Assembly (NCBI GenBank): GCA_018660305.1
Contig: JABJKO010000306.1
Span: 1 to 21,685, forward strand
Direction of reading: 5' to 3'
From: Rhodospirillaceae bacterium
GTDB lineage: Bacteria; Pseudomonadota; Alphaproteobacteria; MPNO01; UBA2964
Length of the DNA: 21,685 nucleotides
A program made the position numbers and the translations under genes. The notes under the pieces are model-generated. The model saw only the letters and a list, made by a program, of their open reading frames with translations. It was not told the DNA's origin and ran no database searches. Shown one piece after another: positions 1 to 7,868 of this stretch (positions are counted from its first letter, which is position 1; each line of letters starts with the position of its first letter).

Positions 1-53
1 GATCCTGAGCGCCGGGATGGGCGGTCCACGAAAAGGATGATCTCCCTTAAACG

Positions 54-86
54 CGGTAGCGCGAACGCGGTATTGCCGCGCTATCG
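54..86 (+). other. Strong hairpin in the leader or intergenic region
   Basis: Bases 54-63 pair with 77-86 (10 bp, one G-T wobble) around a 13-nt loop. No run of T follows, so this is not a classical intrinsic terminator. It could end a gene lying to the left of the window or be part of the 5' leader of the repeat-protein gene at 198. I see no convincing gene in 1-197; one plus frame is open from base 1 to about 137 but shows no recognisable protein. Confidence 0.4.
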
Positions 87-197
87 GTTCGGCCTTTACC
101 CTCCTTGGACAGGACACACATGTCAGTCGCGCCAATAGGTAAACGTGTCAGGTGGTCCTGAAGGAATTCGAACCAACAGAAAGTACAGGAGATTAAT

Positions 198-686
198 ATG
201 AAACGGGTCCGCGCAAGCCAAACACTCATAGCGATTCTGATTGTAAATTTACTGGGATATTCCGGTTCGGTCAGTGCAGCTGGGCGTGACGTCTCGATAT
301 TAGGAGTCATAGGAGCCGGGAAAGTAAATACGTCCCATATAAAGAAATCTTCCGTGACGAGCACAAAAATTAAAATAGGTGCGGTAACAACAGGACGAAT
401 TGCCATAGGTGCCGTGAATTCTTCGAGAATAAAGGCCGGTGCCGTAAGGGAAGTGAATTTAAAAGACGATGCGGTTACTGAGGCAAAAATAAAAAATGCC
501 GCCGTAACAGGTTCAAAAATAAAAAATGCGGCCGTAACAGGGTCAAAATTAAAAAACGGTGCCGTAACGTCAAAAAAAATCAAGAACGGGTCCATTAGGG
601 CACAACATCTGAATTCGGCCTTGATGAAGCGCATTGTCGATTTGGAGAAAAAAATCAACGCCCTGCAAAGAAGGCCGCGGCGTTAG
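198..686 (+). CDS. Secreted decapeptide-repeat protein with C-terminal coiled coil
   Basis: A 162-residue protein of unknown function. Residues 1-27 form a signal peptide: basic MKRVR, a hydrophobic stretch IAILIVNLLG, and a likely cut after VSA (27/28). Residues 41-140 are ten uninterrupted 10-residue repeats with consensus [GA]AVTxxKIKN; the hydrophobic V and I/L recur at fixed positions, as expected of a beta-solenoid or fibre-like fold. Residues 141-160 (ALMKRIVDLEKKINALQRR) have heptad-spaced hydrophobics and look like a short oligomerising coiled coil. The ATG at 198 has a good ribosome site (AGGAG, about 7 nt upstream). The coding sequence uses many AAA and ATA/ATT codons and is much more A-rich than its neighbours, which may indicate transfer. 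Similar AVTxxKI repeats occur in uncharacterised bacterial surface proteins and phage fibres (general knowledge). An exported structural or adhesive role is inferred only. Confidence 0.8.
   Translation: MKRVRASQTLIAILIVNLLGYSGSVSAAGRDVSILGVIGAGKVNTSHIKKSSVTSTKIKIGAVTTGRIAIGAVNSSRIKAGAVREVNLKDDAVTEAKIKNAAVTGSKIKNAAVTGSKLKNGAVTSKKIKNGSIRAQHLNSALMKRIVDLEKKINALQRRPRR
318..617 (+). repeat. Ten in-frame 30-bp repeats encoding decapeptides
   Basis: Ten units of exactly 30 bp code for residues 41-140 of the protein above. Units 6 to 8 (residues 91-120) are the most alike, down to shared AAAATAAAAAATGC-type stretches, suggesting recent duplication. The outer units (SSVTSTKIKI and GSIRAQHLNS) have diverged. 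No indel breaks the period. Confidence 0.85.
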
Positions 687-715
687 GTCAAAACATACTC
701 CCCCGGACGCCGGAA

Positions 716-741
716 CGGGTGGTGCGATGACGCGTCACCCG
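716..741. terminator. Hairpin between convergent genes, possible bidirectional terminator
   Basis: Bases 716-726 pair with 731-741 (11 bp with two G-T wobbles) around the loop ATGA. It lies between the end of the repeat-protein gene (686) and the end of the convergent amidohydrolase gene (824), where a shared terminator is expected. There is no U-tract on either side, so the terminator role is inferred from position. A second, weaker imperfect hairpin spans 779-811. Confidence 0.45.
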
Positions 742-823
742 CGTCCCGCCAATGTGGTGGGAACGTTTATTATTCAGGCAGCGATCCGGCATGGGTGTCT
801 CGGTTGCGCTGTGACGTCTCTAA

Positions 824-2485
824 TCAGGCGCTCAAGCCCTCGGCGCCCTGGCGGAAGAAGGCGATGTCGCCGTTGCAGATGGTCATGTCCACCGGGATAT
901 CCTTGATGCGTTCGGGCTCCACTTCATGCGGGCTTTCGGCGAGGATGGCGAAATCGGCGAGCTTGCCGGTCTCGATGGAGCCTTTGATTTTTTCCTCGAA
1001 CGCATTGTAGGCCGCGTTGATGGTGAACATGCGGATGGCCTCGTCGACAGAGATGGCCTGATCGGCGCCCACTGTCGTTCCGGTCCAGGTCTTGCGCGCG
1101 ACACAGGTGCCGAGATCGCGTAGGGAATCCAGCGGCCAGTAGGCGGGCCCGTCGGAGCCCGAGGTGATCTGCAGACCGGCATCCAGCATGTCGCGGATGT
1201 TAAATGAGCCTTCCAGCCGTTCCTCGCCGATACAGGCGAGCAGCGAATCCCAGATGTAATGCATGAACGGGATATTGGGGACCGGCAGCACGCCGGTACG
1301 CTTGATGAGAGCGAGCCGTTCGTCATTGACCAGCCAGTTGCCGAGATGCTCGACCCGGTGGCGGTGGTCGTCGCGGGGATTGTCCTTGAGCGCCTGCTCG
1401 AGGGATTTCAGCGCCATGTCCATGGCAACATCGCCGATGGCATGGATGCAGACCCGGTGGCCCGCCTTGTGATAGGCGGCGATGGTGTCGTCGAGCTCGT
1501 CCTGTTCGATACGGATCAGCCCTTCGTGGCACGGATCGTCCACATAGGGTTCGTAGAACTTGGCCACATGGCCGGTGATGCCGCCATCGATGGACATCTT
1601 CACCCCGCCGATGCGCAGCCAGTCATTACCGAAGCCTGTCATGATGCCGAGATTAAGCAGGCTTTCCTTCTGGATCGCCGCTTCGATCACCCGGATCAAC
1701 AGGCTCACCCGGATGGGCAGATTTTCGTCGGCCACCAGCTCCTGATAGGCGCGAATGGATTCATGGTTGGTGACGATGTCGTGGATGTTGGTGATGCCGC
1801 GGGAGAGGCAGCGTTCGGCCGAGTAAAGTATCCCGGCCTTCATCTGATCATAGCTGTATTCCGGAATGGCGGCGCGCACCAGGTATTGGGCGCGTTCCAC
1901 CAGCTTGCCGGTCAATTCGCCCGACCCGTCCAGTTCGATGGCGCCACCGGCGGGCGCGGCGGTGTTGTTTTTGATGTCCGCCAGCTCCAGCGCTTTCGAG
2001 TTGGCGATGGTGATATGGGCGCCGAAATTGATCGAGACCGGATTGTTTGGCGACGCCTCGTCCAGCTCGTGGCGGTTGGGGAAGCGGCCCTCGGGCATGC
2101 GGAAATCCTGCATGGGGCTGCCATGGGCGACGACCCAACTGCCCGGTGCCTGCGAGTTCGCCTGTTCGCGGATTTTTTCCATGATCTGTGGGATCGATCG
2201 CACGTTGGAATAGAAATCGCGGCAGTCGGTGCGGTTCATCATGGAGGCGCCGCCATCGGCGAAATGCACATGGGGGTCGGTAAGGCCCGGCAGCACCGTG
2301 CGGCCCTTGAGGTCGATCAGCTTTGTTCGGCGGTCCGCCAGCCCATCGATGTCGCTGGTGGAGCCCACCGCGCCGATACGGCCGTTATAGATGGCCACGG
2401 CCTCGGCCTGGCTGTTCTTGGCGTCCGCGGTCAGGATTGTGCCGTTTGTCAGGATCATGTCGGGACTTAAGGCGGATACGCTCAT
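824..2485 (-). CDS. Amidohydrolase family 3 (YtcJ-like) metal-dependent hydrolase
   Basis: A 553-residue cytoplasmic hydrolase of the amidohydrolase superfamily, YtcJ/amidohydrolase_3 group; members hydrolyse amide-type bonds and the substrate cannot be read from sequence. Visible features: an N-terminal beta-sandwich strand (DMILTNGTILTAD), the metal-binding HxH at residues 72 and 74 (GLTDPHVHF), K296 in GGVKMSIDGG (candidate carboxylated lysine), H348 (CIHAIGD), H380 (HRVEHLG) and D445 in SGSDGPAYWP. The C-terminal KLADFAIL returns to the sandwich domain, so the protein is complete. The ATG at 2485 follows AGGGAG. The gene lies 30 bp downstream of the aminotransferase gene on the same strand, so the two are probably co-transcribed and may act on one nitrogen compound (inference). 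No signal peptide. Confidence 0.9.
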   Translation of the reverse strand: MSVSALSPDMILTNGTILTADAKNSQAEAVAIYNGRIGAVGSTSDIDGLADRRTKLIDLKGRTVLPGLTDPHVHFADGGASMMNRTDCRDFYSNVRSIPQIMEKIREQANSQAPGSWVVAHGSPMQDFRMPEGRFPNRHELDEASPNNPVSINFGAHITIANSKALELADIKNNTAAPAGGAIELDGSGELTGKLVERAQYLVRAAIPEYSYDQMKAGILYSAERCLSRGITNIHDIVTNHESIRAYQELVADENLPIRVSLLIRVIEAAIQKESLLNLGIMTGFGNDWLRIGGVKMSIDGGITGHVAKFYEPYVDDPCHEGLIRIEQDELDDTIAAYHKAGHRVCIHAIGDVAMDMALKSLEQALKDNPRDDHRHRVEHLGNWLVNDERLALIKRTGVLPVPNIPFMHYIWDSLLACIGEERLEGSFNIRDMLDAGLQITSGSDGPAYWPLDSLRDLGTCVARKTWTGTTVGADQAISVDEAIRMFTINAAYNAFEEKIKGSIETGKLADFAILAESPHEVEPERIKDIPVDMTICNGDIAFFRQGAEGLSA

Positions 2486-2515
2486 CTTATGGCTCCCTGT
2501 TGTGGTGGCGTTTCC

Positions 2516-3856
2516 CTAATCGAGCTGTTTGAGGGCCGCCCCAATTATGTCGACGATCTGGTTGATCTGGTCGGTTTCGATAATCAGCGGTGGTGAGAGC
2601 GCGATGGTCTCACCGGTCTGTCGGGTCATCAGCCCGGTCTCGTAGCACTTCAGAAAAAGATCGAAGGCCCGCGCGCCCGGCTGTCCCTCCCGGGGTGTGA
2701 TTTCGACGGCACCGGCGAGACCGATATTGCGGATATCCACCACGTGCGCCGCGCCCTTGAGCGAATGCAGCGCGTCCTCCCAATAGGGTGCCATGTCAGC
2801 GGCCCGCTGGAACAGCCCATCGCGAATGTAAATATCCAGTGTCGCCAGCCCGGCGGCGCAGGCCAGCGGATGGCCGGAATAGGTATAGCCATGGAACAGC
2901 TCGACCATGTTTTCCGGCCCGACCATCAGCCCGTCATGCACCGCGTCGCTGGCGGCTATCGCCGACATGGGGACGGCGGCATTGGTCAGCCCCTTGGCCA
3001 GGGTCATCATGTCAGGCTGTACACCGAATCTTTCCGCGCCAAAGGCGGCGCCGGTGCGGCCGAACCCGGTAATGACCTCATCGAAAATCAGCAAAATACC
3101 ATGTCTGGTGCAGATGGACCGCAGCCGGTCCAGATAGCCCTTGGGCGGCACCAGAACGCCGGCCGACCCCGACATGGGCTCGACAATCACCGCGGCGATG
3201 GTCGAAGGATCGTGCAGCGCGACGATGCGCTCCAGATCGTCGGCCAAATGCGCGCCCCAGTCCGGCTGACCTTTTGAAAACGCCATTTCGGCGAGATTAT
3301 GAGTGTGCGGCAGGTGATCGATGCCGCCCAGCATATTGCCGAACTGCTTGCGGTTGTTGGACATGCCGCCGACGGACGTCCCGCCGAACCCCACCCCGTG
3401 ATAGCCGCGCTCGCGGCCGATAAAACGGGTGCGCGTCGCCTCGCCGCGCGCCCGGTGGTAAGCCAGCGCGATCTTCATTGCCGTATCGACGGCTTCCGAT
3501 CCCGAATTGGCGAAAAAGATATGGTTGAGATCGCCGGGCAGCATGTTGGCCAGTTTTGAGGCCAGTTCGAAAGCACCGGGATGTCCCATCTGGAAGGCGG
3601 TGGCGTAATCCAGCTGGTCGGCCTGCGCCTTGATGGCCTCGATAATTTCGCTGCGCCCGTGACCGGCATTGACGCACCACATGCCGGCGATGCCGTCGAT
3701 AATCTCGCGCCCGTCATCGGTGGTGTAATGCATGCCTTTGGCGCCCACCAGCATGCGCGGTGCTGCCTTGAACTGGCGGTTGGCCGTAAACGGCATCCAG
3801 TAAGGGGCCAGATCATTGACGCTGGAAGAGCCGGTGGTCTGATTGGTGTCGGGCAT
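2516..3856 (-). CDS. Class III aminotransferase, omega-amino acid:pyruvate type
   Basis: A 446-residue PLP-dependent aminotransferase. The beginning (LAPYWMPFTANRQF), the stretches HLPHTH and EPMSGSAGVLVPPKGYL, and FHGYTYSGHPLACAAGLA closely recall beta-alanine/omega-amino acid:pyruvate transaminases, which move amino groups from omega-amino acids to pyruvate. Key residues: the phosphate-binding SGS at 118-120, the aromatic stacking motif YHG at 152-154, D259 in FDEVITGFG (pyridine nitrogen) and K288 in TLAKGLTN (Schiff-base lysine). Its reading frame stays open upstream to 4753, but that stretch is antisense to a transporter gene; the ATG at 3856, with GGGGAA upstream and the family's usual N-terminus, is the real start. 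First gene of a two-gene unit with the amidohydrolase, divergent from the transporter operon. Exact substrate unknown. Confidence 0.9.
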   Translation of the reverse strand: MPDTNQTTGSSSVNDLAPYWMPFTANRQFKAAPRMLVGAKGMHYTTDDGREIIDGIAGMWCVNAGHGRSEIIEAIKAQADQLDYATAFQMGHPGAFELASKLANMLPGDLNHIFFANSGSEAVDTAMKIALAYHRARGEATRTRFIGRERGYHGVGFGGTSVGGMSNNRKQFGNMLGGIDHLPHTHNLAEMAFSKGQPDWGAHLADDLERIVALHDPSTIAAVIVEPMSGSAGVLVPPKGYLDRLRSICTRHGILLIFDEVITGFGRTGAAFGAERFGVQPDMMTLAKGLTNAAVPMSAIAASDAVHDGLMVGPENMVELFHGYTYSGHPLACAAGLATLDIYIRDGLFQRAADMAPYWEDALHSLKGAAHVVDIRNIGLAGAVEITPREGQPGARAFDLFLKCYETGLMTRQTGETIALSPPLIIETDQINQIVDIIGAALKQLD

Positions 3857-3923
3857 GGCGCAAATTCCCCGCAGGATGGACGCTGGACAAACATTCCTGG
3901 CTCGAGAGGCTATCAGCGGGTTT

Positions 3924-3942
3924 GCGGCGCGGCAAGCGCCGC
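3924..3942. other. Short GC-rich hairpin in the divergent intergenic region
   Basis: Bases 3924-3930 and 3936-3942 form a perfect 7-bp inverted repeat (GCGGCGC / GCGCCGC) around a 5-nt loop. It sits between the aminotransferase start and the putative transporter promoter. It may be an RNA or DNA structure without regulatory meaning. Confidence 0.3.
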
Positions 3943-3945
3943 CGG

Positions 3946-3975
3946 TTGGGTGCGGTGGGCAAGACACGCTATGAT
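3946..3975 (+). promoter_or_regulatory. Putative sigma-70 promoter of the MFS operon
   Basis: TTGGGT (3946-3951), an 18-nt spacer and TATGAT (3970-3975, five of six to consensus). It lies about 75 bp upstream of the first transporter start and points at it. The -35 matches only three of six bases. Confidence 0.4.
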
Positions 3976-3998
3976 AGACTGACGAAAAACGAGGGGGC

Positions 3999-4020
3999 GC
4001 CGGCCGCGATCGTGGCCGGC
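3999..4020 (+). other. Leader hairpin before the MFS operon
   Basis: A perfect 7-bp inverted repeat (GCCGGCC / GGCCGGC) with an 8-nt loop. It falls between the proposed promoter and the first gene, so it would be transcribed in the 5' leader. It ends one base before an alternative TTG start at 4022. Role unknown. Confidence 0.35.
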
Positions 4021-4051
4021 ATTGAAAGCACGCACGTACCGAAAGTTTGTG

Positions 4052-5335
4052 ATGGCATTGGGATTCCGTTTCGACGCGATCAGGCGCGCCCTGGGCATAC
4101 GGAATTACCGCATCTATACCAGCGGTAATATCGTCGCCCATTTTGGCATGTGGGCCTATCGCATCGGACTTCTGTCGCTCACCTGGGAACTGACGGAATC
4201 CGCGTTTTGGCTTGGTGCCATGGCCATGGCGGATCTGTTCCCGACGGTAATCCTGTCGCCCCTGGCCGGGGCACTGACCGAGCGCCTCAACCGCATGGGA
4301 ATGATGCGGCTTACGGTCATCTTTACCGGGTTGCAGTCCAGCGCGCTGGGTCTTTTGTGCCTGGAAGGTACGGCGACAATCGACATTGTGTTCGCGCTGG
4401 CTTTGCTGCTGGGGATCGTTCAGGCCATCAACCATCCCATGCGTCTGGTGATTGTGACCAATCTGGTCACGCGAGAGGCGGTACCGTCGGCGCTGGCCAT
4501 CAATTCCCTGGTATTCAACGTAGCCCGGGTTGCGGGACCCTCCATCGCCGGTGGGATCATCGCCGCCGCCGGTGAAGAAGCACGTATGGTGGGGACGGCC
4601 GTGGTGTTCGGATTCTGCGTGGCAGGTCATATTGTCTTCGCGTCGGCGCTGTTCATGGTCAGGATGACCAGTCTCGCCATCCCCAAGAAATCTTCTGCGT
4701 TGCGCCATGTTCCCGGCGAAATCATGGAGGGGTTCCGCTATGCCGCCGGACATCCCGGTATCGGCCCGTTGCTGGTCATTCTGTTTACGGTGGGCGTCAC
4801 CGCCCGGGGCTATGCGGATTTGCTTGCGGGCTATGTGGACACGGTGTTCGGCCTGGGGACCGATGCCTTTGGCATCATGCTCTCATCGGTCGGGCTGGGC
4901 GCCGTGCTCGGCGGCCTGTGGCTGGCGCAACGGGGTCATGTGCAGGGGCTGACACGGCTCTTTCTGTCCTATCTTCTGGTTCTAGCCATTGTCCTGATAC
5001 TCCTCACGGCGACCGATTATTTTTATCTTGCGGTGCTCTGTGTTTTCGTCGCCGGGTTCGCCCAGACAGTGGCCGGCACGGGCGAACATCAGCTCATTCA
5101 GGCGTCGGTGGATGAACATATGCGGGGCCGGGTGGTCAGTCTTTATGGCGCGGTCTCGCGTGGCACCCCGGCGCTGGGCGCGCTGATCATGGGCGCCATC
5201 GGTGACGAGATCGGGCTGCGTTGGCCCATCGCCGGCGGCGCCGTGCTGTGCATCTGTGTCTGGGGTTGGGGCTACAGCAAACGCCACCAGCTGGCGGACG
5301 CGCTGGAGCACCCGCCGGTGGAGCGGGGGGCCTAG
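4052..5335 (+). CDS. MFS transporter, EntS/MFS_3-like, copy 1 of a tandem triplet
   Basis: A 427-residue inner-membrane major facilitator protein with about twelve hydrophobic segments; the MFS_3/EntS-like group usually exports small molecules by proton exchange. The loop after TM2 carries a degenerate motif A (GALTERLNRMG) in which the usual Asp is Glu. The conserved central helix region (INSLVFNVARVAGPSIAGG) and the C-terminal GRVVSLYGAVSRGTPALGAL are shared with the next two genes. The frame could begin at TTG 4022, but the ATG at 4052 gives an N-terminus (MALGF...LGIRNYR) that lines up with both paralogues; neither start has a strong ribosome site. The most diverged of the three copies. 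Substrate unknown. Confidence 0.85.
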   Translation: MALGFRFDAIRRALGIRNYRIYTSGNIVAHFGMWAYRIGLLSLTWELTESAFWLGAMAMADLFPTVILSPLAGALTERLNRMGMMRLTVIFTGLQSSALGLLCLEGTATIDIVFALALLLGIVQAINHPMRLVIVTNLVTREAVPSALAINSLVFNVARVAGPSIAGGIIAAAGEEARMVGTAVVFGFCVAGHIVFASALFMVRMTSLAIPKKSSALRHVPGEIMEGFRYAAGHPGIGPLLVILFTVGVTARGYADLLAGYVDTVFGLGTDAFGIMLSSVGLGAVLGGLWLAQRGHVQGLTRLFLSYLLVLAIVLILLTATDYFYLAVLCVFVAGFAQTVAGTGEHQLIQASVDEHMRGRVVSLYGAVSRGTPALGALIMGAIGDEIGLRWPIAGGAVLCICVWGWGYSKRHQLADALEHPPVERGA

Positions 5336-5338
5336 GAC

Positions 5339-6592
5339 ATGGCAGGAACCGAAGCCATCCGCAGCGCGCTGGCGAATCCCAATTACCGGTATTACGCCAT
5401 CGGGTCGTTTTGCTCTCATCTGGGGACCTGGGTGCAGCGGGTGGCGGTGGGGTGGCTGGCCTGGGAGCTGACCGAATCCGGTTTCTGGCTCGGCCTGATC
5501 GCCTTCGCCGATCTGGCGCCCACCGTGGTTCTGGCACCCATTTGTGGTGTCGTGGCCGATCGCGTGAACCGGCTCAATGGCTCGCGCATGACCCAGACGC
5601 TGGCGGCGCTGCAGGCGATTATCCTGTGGGGCATGGCGGTGGCGGGCTGGCTGAATATCGAATGGCTGTTTGCCCTGGTTCTGCTTCAAGGGACGATCAT
5701 GGCCTTCAACCAGCCCTTCCGGTTTGCCATCATCCCGAGCCTTGTCGAGCGTAAGGATCTCGGCTCGGCCATCGCCATCAATTCCGTTTCCTTCAACTTC
5801 GCGCGCGTCGCCGGGCCGGCCATTGCCGGGTTTCTCATCCTGCACAGCGGCGTGGCGCTGGCGTTCCTGGTCAATTCGGTATCTTACCTCATCTTCATCG
5901 CGAGCCTGTTTGTCATCCACCCGGAGATGCCGTCGCGTGGCGCCGCCAAACCGTTGCGCGACGTACCGGGTGAGATACTGGAGGGCATTCAGTACTGCGT
6001 CCGCACGCCGGGGGTGGGGCCCATGTTTATTCTGCTGGGTGTCTATGCGGTGTTCGGGCGGGCCTATTCCGAACTGCTGCCAAAATTCGCCGACGCGGTG
6101 TTTCAGTATGGCGTGGGCGGGTTCTCCATGCTGACGTCGGCCACCGGCGCCGGGTCGGTGGCGGCCAGCATCGTCCTGGCCAGCCGCGCAAGCGTGAACG
6201 GACTCACAAATTTCGTTGCCTGGAACGTCTTGCTGCTCAGTCTGGCGTTGGCGGGGCTGACCGCGACCACAAGTATCTGGGTTGGTCTTGCCTGCGTGTT
6301 CCTGGCCGGGTTTTCCATGCTGTGCGTCGGGGTGGGGGAACAGACCCTGCTGCAGAATACCCTGACGAGCGATGTTCGCGGCCGGGTGATGAGCCTCTAT
6401 GGCATGGTCTCGCGCGGTGGTCCGGCGCTGGGCGCACTGGCCATCGGCTGGGCATCGGACTACATCGGATTGCGCTGGCCGGTCTTCATCGCGGGGCTCA
6501 TCTGTTTCGGTCTGTGGCTGTGGTTCCTGCCGAGGCGGCGCGCCATGGCGGACGCCCTGGAAGGCGATGGCGGCGACGAGGCGCGCAGGTAG
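5339..6592 (+). CDS. MFS transporter, EntS/MFS_3-like, copy 2 of a tandem triplet
   Basis: A 417-residue paralogue of the preceding gene, starting 3 bp after its stop, so certainly co-transcribed. Motif A reads GVVADRVNRLNG. Conserved stretches include WLAWELTESGFWLG near TM2, INSVSFNFARVAGPAIAGF in the middle and GRVMSLYGMVSRGGPALGAL near TM10-11. It ends in a basic and acidic cytoplasmic tail (PRRRAMADALEGDGGDEARR). It is clearly closer to copy 3 than to copy 1, sharing a 29-nt identical DNA stretch at 5453-5481 and 6713-6741. No transporter-linked biosynthetic gene is adjacent, so the cargo cannot be inferred. Confidence 0.88.
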   Translation: MAGTEAIRSALANPNYRYYAIGSFCSHLGTWVQRVAVGWLAWELTESGFWLGLIAFADLAPTVVLAPICGVVADRVNRLNGSRMTQTLAALQAIILWGMAVAGWLNIEWLFALVLLQGTIMAFNQPFRFAIIPSLVERKDLGSAIAINSVSFNFARVAGPAIAGFLILHSGVALAFLVNSVSYLIFIASLFVIHPEMPSRGAAKPLRDVPGEILEGIQYCVRTPGVGPMFILLGVYAVFGRAYSELLPKFADAVFQYGVGGFSMLTSATGAGSVAASIVLASRASVNGLTNFVAWNVLLLSLALAGLTATTSIWVGLACVFLAGFSMLCVGVGEQTLLQNTLTSDVRGRVMSLYGMVSRGGPALGALAIGWASDYIGLRWPVFIAGLICFGLWLWFLPRRRAMADALEGDGGDEARR

Positions 6593-7834
6593 ATGGCGCA
6601 GACCGGTCTAAGCGCCATCGTCAGCGCCTTCGGCAACCGCAATTATGCGCTCTATATGACGGGCAATATTCCGTCTCACTTTGGCAGCTGGATACAGCGG
6701 ATCGCCATGGGATGGCTGGCCTGGGAGCTGACCGAATCCGGATTGTGGCTCGGTATCGTCGCTGTGGCCGAGTTGGCGCCGTCCATGGTGCTTGCTCCCT
6801 TCGCCGGGGCAGTGGCCGACCGGGTGAACCGGTTGAACGGGCTTAAGGTGTCCCAGACCCTGGCCATGTTTCAGGCGCTGGTCCTGTGCGCCGTCGCCGC
6901 CCTTGGTCCGACCATCGAATGGCTGGTGGGGCTGTCCTTTGCCCGTGGCCTTATCATGTCCTTCAATCAGCCGCTGCGGTTTTCGGTCCTGCCGAGCCTG
7001 GTCGAGCGCAAGGATCTGTCGGCCGCGGTGGGTATTAATGCCCTGTCGTTCAATTGCTCCCGTGTGCTGGGGCCGGTGGTGGGTGTCTGGATCATCGACA
7101 CGTGGAGCGCGTCGGCGGCTTTTGCGGCTAACGCGGCATCCTTTTTCCTGTTTATTGTTATCCTGTTTTTCCTGCGCATTGAGCTGCCGCCCCGGGGGGA
7201 GCCAAAACCCCTCCGCAACATTCCGGCGGAGATTTTCGAGGGCATTCTCTATTGTCTGCGGGCGCCGGGCATCGCCCAGATGTTTATCCTGCTGACGGTG
7301 GTGGCCCTGTGCGGCCGGGCTTATGTGGAATTGCTGCCGGGCTTTGCCGATGGTGTCTTCGGGCGCGGCGTCGAAGGGCTCGGCGCCATGCATGCTGCCG
7401 CGGGGGTCGGTGCGATCATTGCCAGCGCGCTTCTAGCGCGGCGCGGCACGGTGGTGGGGCTAACTCGGCTGGTCTCCTGGATGCTGCTGGTGCTGGGCGT
7501 CACGCTGCTGTTGTTTGCCTCCACCAGCAATTATTACTTCGCCGTGCTGTGTGTGGGGGTCACCGGGTTCGCGCTGACCATTGTCGGTGTTGGCGAGCAG
7601 CAATTGTTGCAGAACGCGGTGACCAGCGATTTGCGCGGCCGGGTGATGAGCCTCTACGGCATGATCTCGCGCGGCGCGCCTGCGCTGGGCGCGTTTCTCA
7701 TGGGCGCGGCTTCGGAATTCGTCGGCCTGCAGTGGCCGGTGGCCGTAGGCGGCGTGCTGTGCCTGGCGCTGTGTCTCTGGGCACTGCGGCGGGCCCGCGA
7801 ATTCGCCCCGGCGCTGGAGCGCATGCGCGAATAG
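6593..7834 (+). CDS. MFS transporter, EntS/MFS_3-like, copy 3 of a tandem triplet
   Basis: A 413-residue paralogue whose ATG directly abuts the stop codon of copy 2 (6590-6592), implying translational coupling. Motif A is GAVADRVNRLNG. The middle carries INALSFNCSRVLGPVVGVW and the late region GRVMSLYGMISRGAPALGAF, matching copies 1 and 2 position for position. About twelve membrane helices, no insertions. Last gene of the operon; it converges on the VOC gene with 34 bp between stops and no visible intrinsic terminator. Confidence 0.88.
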   Translation: MAQTGLSAIVSAFGNRNYALYMTGNIPSHFGSWIQRIAMGWLAWELTESGLWLGIVAVAELAPSMVLAPFAGAVADRVNRLNGLKVSQTLAMFQALVLCAVAALGPTIEWLVGLSFARGLIMSFNQPLRFSVLPSLVERKDLSAAVGINALSFNCSRVLGPVVGVWIIDTWSASAAFAANAASFFLFIVILFFLRIELPPRGEPKPLRNIPAEIFEGILYCLRAPGIAQMFILLTVVALCGRAYVELLPGFADGVFGRGVEGLGAMHAAAGVGAIIASALLARRGTVVGLTRLVSWMLLVLGVTLLLFASTSNYYFAVLCVGVTGFALTIVGVGEQQLLQNAVTSDLRGRVMSLYGMISRGAPALGAFLMGAASEFVGLQWPVAVGGVLCLALCLWALRRAREFAPALERMRE

Positions 7835-7868
7835 TAGCGCCCCCGATAACGAGTTTAAGCGGACAGCA

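Noticed and set aside
162..174. tRNA T-loop-like GGTTCGAATTC on the minus strand
   Set aside because: The bases flanking the loop do not form a T stem, and no acceptor, anticodon or D arm can be drawn around it.
47..658. Long minus-strand frame opposite the repeat-protein gene
   Set aside because: Its repeated VTAxxFIF pattern is simply the antisense of the decapeptide repeats. It has no ribosome site or family signature, while the plus frame has a signal peptide and ribosome site.
1259..2470. 403-residue plus frame inside the amidohydrolase gene
   Set aside because: It is a shadow frame, rich in Asp, His and Gly without domain features, opposite a gene with clear catalytic motifs.
3857..4753. 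N-terminal extension of the aminotransferase frame
   Set aside because: The extra residues are low-complexity antisense of the MFS gene; the family N-terminus and a ribosome site fit the ATG at 3856.
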